From Prevotella micans DSM 21469 = JCM 16134 (lineage in GTDB: Bacteria > Bacteroidota > Bacteroidia > Bacteroidales > Bacteroidaceae), in NCBI RefSeq assembly GCF_000614105.1, contig NZ_BAKH01000005.1:1-64000 (forward strand): a stretch of 64,000 bases of DNA, given 5' to 3'. Under the pieces are notes generated by a model that worked only from the letters and a program-made list of their open reading frames with translations, searched no databases and was not told the DNA's origin. The translations under genes and the position numbers were made by a program. Shown here piece after piece: positions 49,332-58,441 of the stretch. The first letter of the stretch is position 1, and the number at the start of each line of letters is the position of its first letter.

Positions 49332-49514
49332 TGTTTTTCTAAATGAATTTTTCAGTTAATGAATACTATTGATTGCCTTTTTGTGTCAAGTGGCGATTCT
49401 TTTAGTGAGCATGGCTCCAAAAATTCGCGGTTTTACATGACGTGCCAAAGAAGGCCGTTGAATAAAGGTTAGTTACTCCACTCTTGAAATGGTCTGCTGT
49501 GCAATTCGAGCCCT

Positions 49515-49800
49515 CGTTTCGACTTGTGCAGTGTGCAGAAGTGCTTTCTGTAACCATTTTTCGACTTGTGCAGTGTGCAAAAGTTAAATCTAGTTCACAT
49601 TTCCGACTTCTGCAGTGTGCAGATGTTAAATCTAGTTCACATTTTCGACTTCTGCAGTGTGCGAAAGTTAAATCCGATTCACATTTCCGACTTCTGCAGT
49701 CTGCATGAGTCATTTCTTGGCTGAATTTTGCGGTTATGCAGTCTGCACGAGTCATTTCCTGGCTGAATTTTGCAGTTATGCAGTGCGCACGAGTCTATTC
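49515..49800. repeat. 42-bp tandem array upstream of the DUF6261 gene
   Basis: TGCAG anchors lie at 49527, 49569, 49611, 49653, 49695, 49737 and 49779: seven units at an exact 42-bp period. The core TGCAGT(G/C)TGCA is near-palindromic. The first five units have a CGACTT(C/G)-type left end and the last two a GGTTATGCAG form like the array at 48.2 kb. Thus the array grades from one subtype to another without losing phase. Confidence 0.93.
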
Positions 49801-50298
49801 GCAGTCCATTTTTGGGGTTTCGGAGACGGAAAGAGCTGTTTCGAAATCTCGTTTTACGCTCTCATAGTGGGAGAGAGTCGTCTCGAAGGCTAGTTTTCTG
49901 CATACGGAGAGGTTTTAAATGATTGTGAGGGTCTACTACTGCATCCGTAGCTAAAAACAAGTTGATTTAGGCTCCTGATTCCCGCTCTCTGCGTGAGAAC
50001 AAGCGGAAACAGTCTCTTTTTTTCCGTTCTCCGATAGAGCATGAGTGTCATTCTGTAAGTTGTTTTTGCGGTCAGAGAGGAAGAGTGTCCAATAAAGAAC
50101 GTTTTTCACTGTCATTGAGTGTCCATCTCCTCCGCTGGTTATATAGCTTCATATCTCTGTGCCGTGAGAGTATTTTTTTTATTCTATTTCCCAAGTTCAC
50201 TCTCGTCTGCTTGCAAAGATAGGGAAAATTGTGATATGGTGGCGCCAGACAAGCATTAAATTTTGATTTTTTCTCATCGGTCGAATTCTGCATGAATC

Positions 50299-50337
50299 AA
50301 AAAAATGTCTGTCAACGATTCACATCGTCTGACAGAC
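50299..50337 (-). terminator. Terminator hairpin of the candidate small RNA
   Basis: GTCTGTCA (50307-50314) pairs with TGACAGAC (50330-50337), and ACGAT pairs with ATCGT around a TCAC loop, with one bulged base. On the minus strand it is followed by seven T residues. Confidence 0.75.
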
Positions 50338-50456
50338 TGAAAAGTATCAATAAAAATGTTATTTAGGGATGATAACGAATTCTTTCCAAATAAAAGATGA
50401 ATACGAATGGCACGCCTGCCTATCAGAAACAAGATGATACTTCACAGCATCGTGCC
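50299..50456 (-). ncRNA. Candidate small RNA (about 158 nt)
   Basis: On the minus strand, TACTTTTG (50465-50458) matches the -7 box and is followed by a region that ends at a terminator hairpin with T7 (50299-50337). The 5' end can fold: GGCACG (50456-50451) pairs with CGTGCC (50414-50409), enclosing TATCA...TGATA. No open reading frame is evident. It does not match an RNA family I can name; expression is unproven. Confidence 0.4.
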
Positions 50457-50457
50457 A

Positions 50458-50465
50458 CAAAAGTA
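50458..50465 (-). promoter_or_regulatory. -7 box TACTTTTG before the candidate small RNA
   Basis: An exact TAnnTTTG match on the minus strand, ending just before the GGCACG stem that would form the RNA 5' end. A -33 TTTG is not evident. Confidence 0.4.
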
Positions 50466-50593
50466 GAAAAAGCGGATTAAAAACCACAGATGCAGTCGTC
50501 GTATATGGAAAATTTTTTCTGTATTCCATTCATGTTCCGGTTACGAGGGCTGGCCAGTTCAATTTTTCGACTTGTGCTCTTTTAGTGAGTGGC

Positions 50594-50628
50594 AAAAAAA
50601 TCTCGCCGACGATTCACATCGTCGGCGA
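50594..50628 (-). terminator. Terminator of the HmuY/TonB-receptor operon
   Basis: An 11-bp perfect stem (50603-50613 with 50618-50628) and TCAC loop, followed on the minus strand by seven T residues. It lies 70 bp after the last stop codon. Its CGATTCACATCG apex is shared with the hairpin at 50299-50337. Confidence 0.88.
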
Positions 50629-50697
50629 AGAACAAAATGAAAAACTTAATATCATTTTTGGAATTAATCCATTTCAAAGAATCAAGATAAAAACGTA

Positions 50698-51600
50698 CTA
50701 ATCATATTGAGAAATTTCCCGTCGGAGTTTTCTCCTTGATGCTTTGAGCCACAAATATACAAAAAGTGCGATAAAAACCACAAGTATAGTCACCATCTGC
50801 GGTATATAATGTTCAGGTTCCACCCATATTTCGGTAAAGAAGTTCATCCGACCGAGAATTTCCACAGGTGTCCAGAAAATGATTACTGTCGCGATGGCCA
50901 TTCGGATGTTTGCACCCCACGACCCAAGGTAAAGTTGCCTCTTAAACATGAAGAGCGAGCCGATGAGGCAGCCTATTCCAACAATAAAGGTTACGGGATG
51001 ATGGTCGCCCAGGAAATTTTTGTCGTAACAGAACATAAGGAGTAAGTACATGGCCCATAATATCATATTTAACTCCATAAACGTAACGATTGAGGTGTGT
51101 CTTGTCATTGGTTGAGGAACTATTTCTGCTCTACGACTGCGAAATAACTTCTTTTGAATCCAGGTGATGAAGTCACAACCGTTCTTTGTGCTGAAGATAT
51201 ACATTGTCATAACCATCATCCACATTCCAAACGACGCCGGAAGGATTAAATACTCCGGCTTGGTTACAATTTCACCATTCTCAATCTCCGGCTGCACACC
51301 GAACCTGCGGGCATAATACATAAAAAGGAATTCAACCCATCCGGTCCAGAACAAAAGTCCACCGAAAAATCCCCAGAGCGTTTGTCGAGTATCGCTTTTT
51401 ACGAACACTCCGACGATTACCATGAGTAAACCTGCCAATCCCATGAAAAATGCAGCGTAGTGCATTGGTCCGGGAGTCATAAATTTTTCCATGAGAATCA
51501 TCAGTGCATGCCCAAGAGGCATCGAGAAGAGTACGATTGTGAATGATGCAATGGTACGCCACCAAAATTTTTTCTTTTTTGTGTTGTGTTCTTGTTCCAT
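50698..51600 (-). CDS. Polytopic membrane protein of the HmuY-type locus
   Basis: A 300-residue protein with about seven hydrophobic helices. The ATG at 51600 (MEQEHNTKKKKFWW) puts a basic segment before the first helix; the frame is open 23 codons further upstream, which would overlap the receptor gene. Segments include LGHALMILMEKFMTPGPMHY and a C-terminal basic tail. It follows the TonB receptor by 13 bp and closes the operon. It may be a family specific to these receptor loci; I do not recognise a named function. Confidence 0.7.
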   Translation of the reverse strand: MEQEHNTKKKKFWWRTIASFTIVLFSMPLGHALMILMEKFMTPGPMHYAAFFMGLAGLLMVIVGVFVKSDTRQTLWGFFGGLLFWTGWVEFLFMYYARRFGVQPEIENGEIVTKPEYLILPASFGMWMMVMTMYIFSTKNGCDFITWIQKKLFRSRRAEIVPQPMTRHTSIVTFMELNMILWAMYLLLMFCYDKNFLGDHHPVTFIVGIGCLIGSLFMFKRQLYLGSWGANIRMAIATVIIFWTPVEILGRMNFFTEIWVEPEHYIPQMVTILVVFIALFVYLWLKASRRKLRREISQYD

Positions 51601-51613
51601 AAGTGCTTTTATC

Positions 51614-53572
51614 TTACTTGAATAGCTGGTCGACATCGAGAGATAGACCCAGCATGAAATTTGCGCCATCAGTGAGCGGACAGTTGAGATAATAGTAGCT
51701 AGGTTTGTAATTCAGTACGTTGTCGACTGCCGCTGTGAGCTTTGCAAACTTACGGATTCTTGCTGCAACCGAGAATTTCCAAAGCGTGTATGGGGGATAG
51801 TGAACTGACACAAGTCCTTTCGACACGTCATAATAATCAACATACTCCTTATTGTCTACTGCCGAGAGTATTCTTCCGTCAAGTGCGATGCACAGCCCCA
51901 GATTTTTATTCAAATTTTTGTCCCAATCGGTATGCACGACTATCGAATGTTTCCGTGCGGGGATGTATTGATTGTTCACCTGTGCTCCCTGTTTGTTTTT
52001 GGGCAGTTGTTCGTGCGTAAAAGCATAAGAAATTCGTGCCGAAAGGCCGCATTTCCACCGCGCCTGTGCTGTCGCTTCTGCTCCGAGGGCAGAGTATCCG
52101 GCCAAGTTTATGTATGGAAGCCTTGGAAGGCGGTCGGAGGGGGTGGCGAAGTAGGGTGCACCGGCTGCAATCTTGTCGTCCACTCTGTTGTAGTAGGCAC
52201 ACACGGTTAAATTGTAGGGGTTACGTGTGTATTCGGCCGAAATATTGAAATTATGGCTCACCTCCGGTTTGAGCGAGGGATTTCCTTCGACAATCCAGAT
52301 ACCGGACATGTCGAAGTTGTAGTATTTCTCTTTCAAAGTTGGTGAGCGGAAGCCCATTCCATAGCCTAAACGAATGTTGAGATTTCGGCGGGGGCTGTAG
52401 CGAGTGCTTAATTTGGGCGTGATTCGTGAGGAGCGACCGTCGGAAAAGTAATCATAACGCAAAGCTCCCACTAATTCCCACTGCTGCCCCAGATTCATAT
52501 CATATTGTGCGAATGCATCGAACGAATCCTGTATTTTCGTTGAACCGTTTAGCCGGTTGTTGAATAAGTAGTCGTGCAAAAAATCGGCTCCGATTGAGAG
52601 CAGGTCATCGCCGACGAGCATTTTGTTGTATAAAACTCGGAATGAGTTCTGAACATTTGAGTATCCGCGGATGTCGAGACGAGTTATTGCCTGGTAGTCC
52701 GACTTATCATACTGGTCGAAAGCATATGCACCCTCGATATAATCGTTTTCTGCAATTTGCCATTGCGCTCTCACACCTCCAGAGAAATCGCGATAGCGTT
52801 CTTTCGTGCCTGGAGTTCGCTCCACCTGTCTTATAAAATATCCAGCTCGGCCTGTTAGTATCAGCTTGCTTATCGGTGTGAAGGTAAATTGCTCTTTCAC
52901 ACTTGTTACATCGTCGCCATAGATTGTTGAGATGACTCGTGTGATGGGCTGGTTTGCGTTTTTGACATTATAATTGTCTATTGTGTTACGACTGAGTGTC
53001 AGCAAGTTTGTGAATTTGCCGGATGCGAACTGCAGCACAGCTCCGTTGCGCCATTCTTTGTGTCGTGCGATACGCGAGTTTAGATTCAGACCGAATTTTT
53101 TGGCTCGTTCCTTGGTAATAATATTTATTACGCCTCCGTTTGCGTTTGACCCGTAGAGCGCAGATGCTGCACCTTTTATTATTTCGATTCTCTCGACATT
53201 TTCCATTCCTATCCTGGTGAAATCAACGTCGTCCATAGTCTCACCGGCCAGTCGCTCGCCGTCTATAAGTACAAGCATACTCTGCCCGCCAAAGCCCGAG
53301 AAATTAAAATGCACTTGCTGATTCATAGCATATGAAAACTCAACGCCCGGAATGACTTGTTGAAGTAGGTCGCGTAGATTCGTGGCATCGGTTTTCTGAA
53401 GGTCGGAGGCCGTGATTACTTTCGTAAGCACCGGAGCGCTAGAGAGCAGTTTGGGGGTGCGGGTTCCGGTAACAACAACCTGCTCCATCTCTACGGAGTC
53501 GAGCATTTCTTGTGCTTGTAAGGCTGTTGTGCATAGCAGGACTGTGGAAAAAATCGGTATGATTCTATTCAT
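51614..53572 (-). CDS. TonB-dependent receptor (HmuR/BtuB-like)
   Basis: A 652-residue outer-membrane receptor. The signal peptide ends at TALQAQ, and a TonB-box-like EMEQVVVTGTRTPK follows. The plug domain (LRDLLQQVIPGVEF, VERIEIIKGAASALYGSNA, GGVINIITKE) leads to a 22-strand barrel ending GLSLDVDQLF. It sits directly downstream of an HmuY-like lipoprotein (6 bp), the arrangement of haem-uptake hmuYR loci. Haem or a related metal chelate is the likely ligand, inferred from this context. Confidence 0.9.
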   Translation of the reverse strand: MNRIIPIFSTVLLCTTALQAQEMLDSVEMEQVVVTGTRTPKLLSSAPVLTKVITASDLQKTDATNLRDLLQQVIPGVEFSYAMNQQVHFNFSGFGGQSMLVLIDGERLAGETMDDVDFTRIGMENVERIEIIKGAASALYGSNANGGVINIITKERAKKFGLNLNSRIARHKEWRNGAVLQFASGKFTNLLTLSRNTIDNYNVKNANQPITRVISTIYGDDVTSVKEQFTFTPISKLILTGRAGYFIRQVERTPGTKERYRDFSGGVRAQWQIAENDYIEGAYAFDQYDKSDYQAITRLDIRGYSNVQNSFRVLYNKMLVGDDLLSIGADFLHDYLFNNRLNGSTKIQDSFDAFAQYDMNLGQQWELVGALRYDYFSDGRSSRITPKLSTRYSPRRNLNIRLGYGMGFRSPTLKEKYYNFDMSGIWIVEGNPSLKPEVSHNFNISAEYTRNPYNLTVCAYYNRVDDKIAAGAPYFATPSDRLPRLPYINLAGYSALGAEATAQARWKCGLSARISYAFTHEQLPKNKQGAQVNNQYIPARKHSIVVHTDWDKNLNKNLGLCIALDGRILSAVDNKEYVDYYDVSKGLVSVHYPPYTLWKFSVAARIRKFAKLTAAVDNVLNYKPSYYYLNCPLTDGANFMLGLSLDVDQLFK

Positions 53573-53578
53573 GTGTTT

Positions 53579-54369
53579 CTAGTAAGGATATTTATAATTA
53601 ACGGTTAGCTGGCATTTTGTGCCCGTGAGTCCGATATAGTTTTCCAATTGCACAGCTGCACACTTCCCGTCACTGAATCGGATTATGAAAATGTGATTGT
53701 TGTGCTTGAATGAGGGGGCATGGGAGGAATTTCGAGAGTCAACCACGAGGAGAGAGTGCGATTTATACTTATTCCCTGACAGCCGATGAGCATAGAAAAC
53801 ATTTTCGACTGGTCGGCCCACACTTGATTCTCGGTAAACTCATCTTTTTGGAAGCTCGCACCCATAAATGCAGAGCTAGTCTTCGGCAATTCGTCCATTG
53901 AAGTGTAGTTTGTTTCGAGCACAGCTGCTCCATTTGTCCTAACATTGTCTCGATGAATGGCAATGCTCCATTTCTTTGGTTCGGGTTGTGAGGATGTTTG
54001 GTAAAAGCCTCGTTTTTCATTTTTCGAAATGCCTTGTCCAAACACATCGAACCAATATGTGTAGATTCCCGTCTGTGTTACGGTTTGCACGTCTGTCGAA
54101 TCAAGCGGAATAGGATAAGGTACGAACTGCGTCTGTGCTTTCGCAAGTGCCAACGAGTCTCCAGATTGAGCAATGAGTGCTAGCGAATCGAAATCAACGT
54201 AGTACCAATCGGTCCAACTTGACGCATCTATTCTTAATTGCCCTTTCTTTGTGAGCAGCTCAGCCGTCGGCTTGTCGTATATGCCTTCTAGAATACCGTT
54301 ACAGGCTGTAATCGTTACGAAAACGACACAGCCTGCAAGAATATTTAGCGTATTGAATACAAAACGCAT
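53579..54369 (-). CDS. HmuY-family lipoprotein (one frameshift)
   Basis: About 263 residues after one C is restored in the run at 53714-53718 (ATGCCCCCTCATTC), joining SWLTLEIPPMPP to SFKHNNHIFIIRFSDGK. The lipobox is TITAC (Cys23). HmuY hallmarks are WTDWYYVDF, KKWSIAIHRDNVRTNG and the C-terminal YKYPY. HmuY proteins bind haem or related porphyrins at the surface and hand them to the TonB receptor encoded next. Without the restored base the C-terminal 45 residues are lost. Confidence 0.82.
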
Positions 54370-54388
54370 GTGTGCTGGGAGTTGATGA

Positions 54389-54960
54389 TTATTCTTTTGT
54401 TCCTACGAAAGTTGCGGTGATTTCGAAAGGCATTCTTCCAATCTTGAACACGTTAGTGACGTGAAGCTTTCCGTCGGAGTCAAGACTGGCGGTAATCTTG
54501 CCGCTGGTGAAACTGTATTCTCCATCCATTCCCGTGCTCGATTTGAAACGCACTCTCACTCCGTCGCTTGTGTAATCGCGCACGTAGGCTTGGGCTGCGT
54601 TATCGTAGGAAATGTTTCGAATCGTGAAAGCTCCGAGCTTGAGATCGCCCATCTGAGTTCCTTTGTATTCTTCGTCGGCAGTAGTTATATTAATCGTGCC
54701 GTCGGAGTTGCTCTCAACATGATAGGTCACGTTGTTCGCTACATAGGAACCGGGCATCGGACCAACCTTCAAAGTGTTCGAGCTTCATAGTTGCCAGCTA
54801 TTCCTACGGACGTTGAGGCCGGATTGAAAGCTATGTTTTGAACTTCCGAGACATTATAGGTCACTGATGTACCGTCTGTCTTGTTAATGACCACTGTTTG
54901 CGCCTGTGTGGAGACTGCTGCTGTGAGAGCGATTATTACCAGAGTAAAAATTTTCTTCAT
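54389..54960 (-). CDS. Calycin-like exported protein (one frameshift)
   Basis: About 190 residues once one base is restored near 54782 (GAAGCTCGAAC), joining VGIAGNYEA to NTLKVGPMPGSYVANN. The signal peptide ends VSTQAQ. The body (DGTINITTADEEYKGTQMG, GEYSFTSGKITASLDSDGK, FEITATFVGTKE) matches the calycin-like beta-barrel proteins that accompany HmuY loci in Prevotella. A small hydrophobic ligand is plausible. It overlaps the upstream gene by ATGA and lies 19 bp before the HmuY gene. Confidence 0.78.
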
Positions 54961-55430
54961 TTCTTGATGAATTTGAATGTTTTGGATGATGATTTAACGA
55001 TTAAGACACCAGCGAAAGAGCTGATTTCGATTTCGGCTGTACCGTTGTTTGCTACAACAGTGCTTGCCAGAAGTTTTCCGTCGATACTAAATACAGCGAG
55101 TTTACTTCCGGGGTTTAATCCTTCGCCCTTGAGCGTGTTGCCAAACGAAAATTTAGCCGTTTCGACATTTGTGCTTTCAACACCTGCACTTTCGTTGACA
55201 AATTCAAAGGAGCGATAACTTACAAGAGGATATTCCACAACTTGCGAGGTTGTTGTGAGTACTAAAGATGTGGAATTAAACGTAACTACAGGTTTCTCTG
55301 ACAGTGCAAAGAAAGTTGCCTTACCGTCGGAATCACTTACCTTCACATAGTCTGCGGCAAAAGCAACTAGATTTGCTGTAGCCAACAAAACCACCGTAGC
55401 AAATGCACGGAGAAATGTTCTCTTTCTCAT
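54957..55430 (-). CDS. Small secreted beta protein with sorting-like tail
   Basis: A 157-residue exported protein. ATG 55430 (MRKRTFLRAFATVVLLATA) gives a proper signal peptide; the open frame extends 17 codons upstream into the promoter and is rejected. The body is beta-rich, and the end (SKLAVFSIDGKLLASTVV, LIVKSSSKTFKFIKK) has the layout of a T9SS tail. Its stop overlaps the calycin-like start codon by 4 bp. It heads the five-gene HmuY-like operon. No further function can be assigned. Confidence 0.7.
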   Translation of the reverse strand: MRKRTFLRAFATVVLLATANLVAFAADYVKVSDSDGKATFFALSEKPVVTFNSTSLVLTTTSQVVEYPLVSYRSFEFVNESAGVESTNVETAKFSFGNTLKGEGLNPGSKLAVFSIDGKLLASTVVANNGTAEIEISSFAGVLIVKSSSKTFKFIKK

Positions 55431-55478
55431 AATACAATTATTATTTGTGAATAAAAACAGGTTTATACAATTTGCACG

Positions 55479-55486
55479 CAAAGGTA
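55479..55486 (-). promoter_or_regulatory. -7 box of the HmuY-like operon
   Basis: TACCTTTG on the minus strand fits TAnnTTTG, 49 bp before the ATG at 55430. This placement supports the shorter start for that gene. Confidence 0.55.
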
Positions 55487-55725
55487 GACAACGCAGAAAA
55501 ACACCGCAATACCTATTACTTATGATTCTATTTTACATTTTTCCACTCGTTAGAAAAGTCCAAATCAAATCTTGAAAAAATTTACTGCTCATTTTATATC
55601 CAGAAGTGGCATTATATATTTTAATTATGGTAGAGAGTTATGAATGACTGACTTACGAATCTAAAGAAAGTTAATAATACGGAGCACATGTACTATCTGA
55701 GCTCTACACATCGGAACATTTATCT

Positions 55726-55733
55726 TATCTTTG
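55726..55733 (+). promoter_or_regulatory. -7 box of the second TonB-receptor locus
   Basis: TATCTTTG on the plus strand fits TAnnTTTG and lies 70 bp upstream of the ATG at 55804. Confidence 0.5.
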
Positions 55734-55803
55734 CCCGTGCTTGACGATAATTGTTCAGAATCGCCAAGAATATCTTGAGAGTGACAAATAAAACATAGTC
55801 TGG

Positions 55804-56127
55804 ATGCATATCAATAAACAAAAAAGAGTGCTATTAGCCTGGATGTTGCTTGCAACATTCATGTTTATGCATGTTTTGAAAGATGTGCATATCCATCACC
55901 CGCTGGAAAAAGCAGGGAAAGCTATGTCGACCAATGAAGATGGCCCTTCTGCGAAAGGTAATTGCTTCATTTGCGACTTCACTCTAAATCAAGCGACACA
56001 AACCGGAGGAGTGGAATTCCGCCCAATGATTTCATTCGTTGCTTTCACACTTAACCACTTCGAGACACTGATTGTTTACAGACTGGTTGAATCCGTGAAC
56101 AGTCACTCTCCGCCAACTATGGCCTAA
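55804..56127 (+). CDS. Small His/Cys-containing exported protein
   Basis: A 107-residue protein with one N-terminal hydrophobic segment (LLAWMLLATFMFMHVL) acting as anchor or signal. It is followed by a His cluster (HVLKDVHIHHP) and a Cys pair (NCFICDF). Small proteins of this design often precede TonB receptors in Bacteroidetes and look like metal-binding accessories, similar in layout to DUF2946. It lies 98 bp upstream of the receptor gene. Metal or haem handling is inferred from the residues only. Confidence 0.6.
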   Translation: MHINKQKRVLLAWMLLATFMFMHVLKDVHIHHPLEKAGKAMSTNEDGPSAKGNCFICDFTLNQATQTGGVEFRPMISFVAFTLNHFETLIVYRLVESVNSHSPPTMA

Positions 56128-56225
56128 AAACAATCGTATACTTTCCATTCAAGTTTATTCCACGTGTGTTTCGCGGAATTAATTGCGCGATTACTGTAGA
56201 ATAAAAATAATTTTTCAACACACAG

Positions 56226-58402
56226 ATGAAATACAATGCATTGCAGCTTTGCAGATGCGTGTGGTGTGTACTGCTAATGTTGGGTTTTGCCATTCAAGTT
56301 CCTGCTCAGAACATTGCAGGAGAAGGAAACGACAACACTTTTGCGGTAGACACAATTAAGACGACATCGAAAAAGCAGAAAAAAAAGTCGGCCTTGAACA
56401 GCGAGCAAACTCTCGGCGAGGTTGTTGTGACTTCCGAGCGACGCCAAACCAGTATAAACAGCGTCAGCAGCAAACTCTCGGCAAATATGATTGATCGCTC
56501 GATGGGAAAAACCTTAGCCTCACTACTTGAACATGTGAGCGGAGTTAGCTCAATTCAGACGGGCACAACAGTTGCCAAGCCTGTGATTAACGGAATGTAT
56601 GGGAATCGCATCCTGATTGTGAATAATGGTGCCCGGCAAACGGGACAGCAGTGGGGAGCAGACCATGCTCCGGAGATAGATCAGAATAGTAGCGGTTCAA
56701 TAGAAGTTGTCAAGGGGGCCGAATCGGTGAGATACGGTTCGGAGGCCCTCGGCGGCATCATCGTAATGGAACAAAAGATACTCCCATATCAGCAAAAAGA
56801 GATTACGGGACACACTCGTGCACTCTACGGGACTAATGGGCGCCGCTTCTCTTTCGTTGGGCAAGCAGAGGGAACCATTCCTTTCGATCGCAATTTTGCA
56901 TGGAGACTACAAGGAACTGTGGCTAATGCAGGCGACCAAGCACTGCCAACTATCTACTGAACAACACCGGCTATCGAGAACACGACTTCTCTGCATCGCT
57001 CGGCTATCGTCGAGGTAAATTAAGAGTGGAAGGTTTCTACAGCATGTACAATCTTAAACTGGGCGTGATGAGAAGTGCGCAGATGGGGAGTGAAGATATG
57101 CTGAAAGAGCGCATCAAACTTGGGCGTCCCATGGATATATCCCCGTTTAGTAGAGAGATTGACTATCCATATCAGCATGTTGTACATCATACGGCAATCG
57201 GGAAGATATATCTTGATGTCGGACGACTCGGAAGACTGTTCTGGCAGACTGCATATCAATATGACGACCGAAAAGAATACAGAAACCGGCGCATGGACTA
57301 TTCGAAAATTCCCGCAGTTAGTATGATACTATCATCGTTTCAGAATCAATTGAAGTGGAATGTGGATTATGCAGGGTGGAACACTGAAACAGGCGCATCA
57401 TATTTACACATAAACAATACGAATCAGGAGGGAACGGGAGTTGTTCCGATTATCCCGAACTATACGGAATACGATTTCGGATTGTATGCACTGCAAAAAT
57501 ACCGCGCAGGTGCGTTCGACGCGGAAGCAGGAGTACGTTTCGACCATCAGGCAACTCGTGCAGTGGGTTATGATTACACTTTCAAAACCTACGGCGGTCA
57601 TCACCATTTCAGTAATTTCTCTTACAATTTGGGTATGAACTACAGACCAACTGAAAATTGGAAATTCACATCCAACATAGGTCTTGCCTGGCGCGCACCG
57701 CATGTTCATGAGCTCTACAGCAACGGAAACGAACTCGGTTCGGGCATGTTTGTCAGAGGCGACTCAACAATGCACTCCGAGAAAAGCACAAAATGGGTAA
57801 CATCGATTGCCTACAGAAACGATTTTCTCGATGTCCGCCTCGACGCCTATCTCCAATGGGTGGGCGGATACATCTACGATGAGCCTTCGCACCAGTACAT
57901 AACAGTTCTTTCGGGGTCGTATCCCCTGTTTCAGTATAAACAAACCGATGCTTTCTTCAGAGGCATAGACATCGACCTGCATTTTGAACCCATAAAGCAT
58001 CTGGAATATCATATACTCTCCAGTTTGATATGGGCGAACGAGCAGAAAACACATGCCTATCTGCCTTATATCCCATCAGCACGAATCGATCACGATGCAA
58101 GTCTCACCGACATAAAACTGGGAGCGCTCACGGGCTGGCTACAAGTGAAACATCGATTCGTTTTCAAGCAGAGACATTTCGACCCCGCTCGCGACCTGGT
58201 GTCGTTCACGCCACCTTCCTACAGCCTGTGGGGATTCGAAATAGGCGCTGACTGGAAAATATCCGAGCGCAACAAACTACGCATTTTCATTTCGGCCGAC
58301 AACCTGTTCAACAAAGAATATAAAGAATATACAAACCGGTCGCGCTACTACGCCCACGACATGGGACGTGACATACGCTGCTCGATCGGATGGTTCTTCT
58401 AG
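56226..58402 (+). CDS. TonB-dependent receptor (one frameshift)
   Basis: About 725 residues once one base is restored near 56944 (GCACTGCCAAC), joining NAGDQAL to ANYLLNNTGYREHDF. Signal peptide to about residue 28 (IQVPAQ). Plug domain: LGEVVVTSERRQTSINSV, LASLLEHVSGVSS, GSIEVVKGAESVRYGSEALGG. Barrel strands follow, including GMNYRPTENWKFTSNIGL and WRAPHVHELYSNG (with the conserved RAP motif), ending CSIGWFF. The neighbouring His/Cys protein and the downstream lipoprotein suggest metal or metal-chelate import; the exact ligand is open. Confidence 0.87.
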
Positions 58403-58441
58403 GAAAAACTTCATTTATAATAACTTCAAAACAAAACAAGA

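Larger units (their letters stand above)
49332..50697. other. Long gene-poor region upstream of DUF6261
   Basis: About 1.37 kb without a convincing gene. It holds the 42-bp array (49515-49800), two related terminator hairpins (50299-50337, 50594-50628), a candidate small RNA between them, and a 12-bp direct repeat (TCTTTTAGTGAG) at 49398-49409 and 50578-50589. The part from 49800 to 50290 shows only weak, irregular repetition. A minus-strand frame at 50072-50293 (73 codons) lacks support. Confidence 0.6.
55431..55803. other. Divergent promoter region between two receptor loci
   Basis: About 370 bp, AT-rich and gene-free. It contains a minus-strand -7 box at 55479-55486 and a plus-strand -7 box at 55726-55733. 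No palindrome resembling a Fur box was recognised by eye. Confidence 0.6.

Noticed and set aside
50072-50293. Small minus-strand gene of 73 codons
   Set aside because: No recognisable family, basic low-information sequence, and its start lies just beyond the small-RNA terminator. A -7-like box at 50214 lies inside the frame, not ahead of it.
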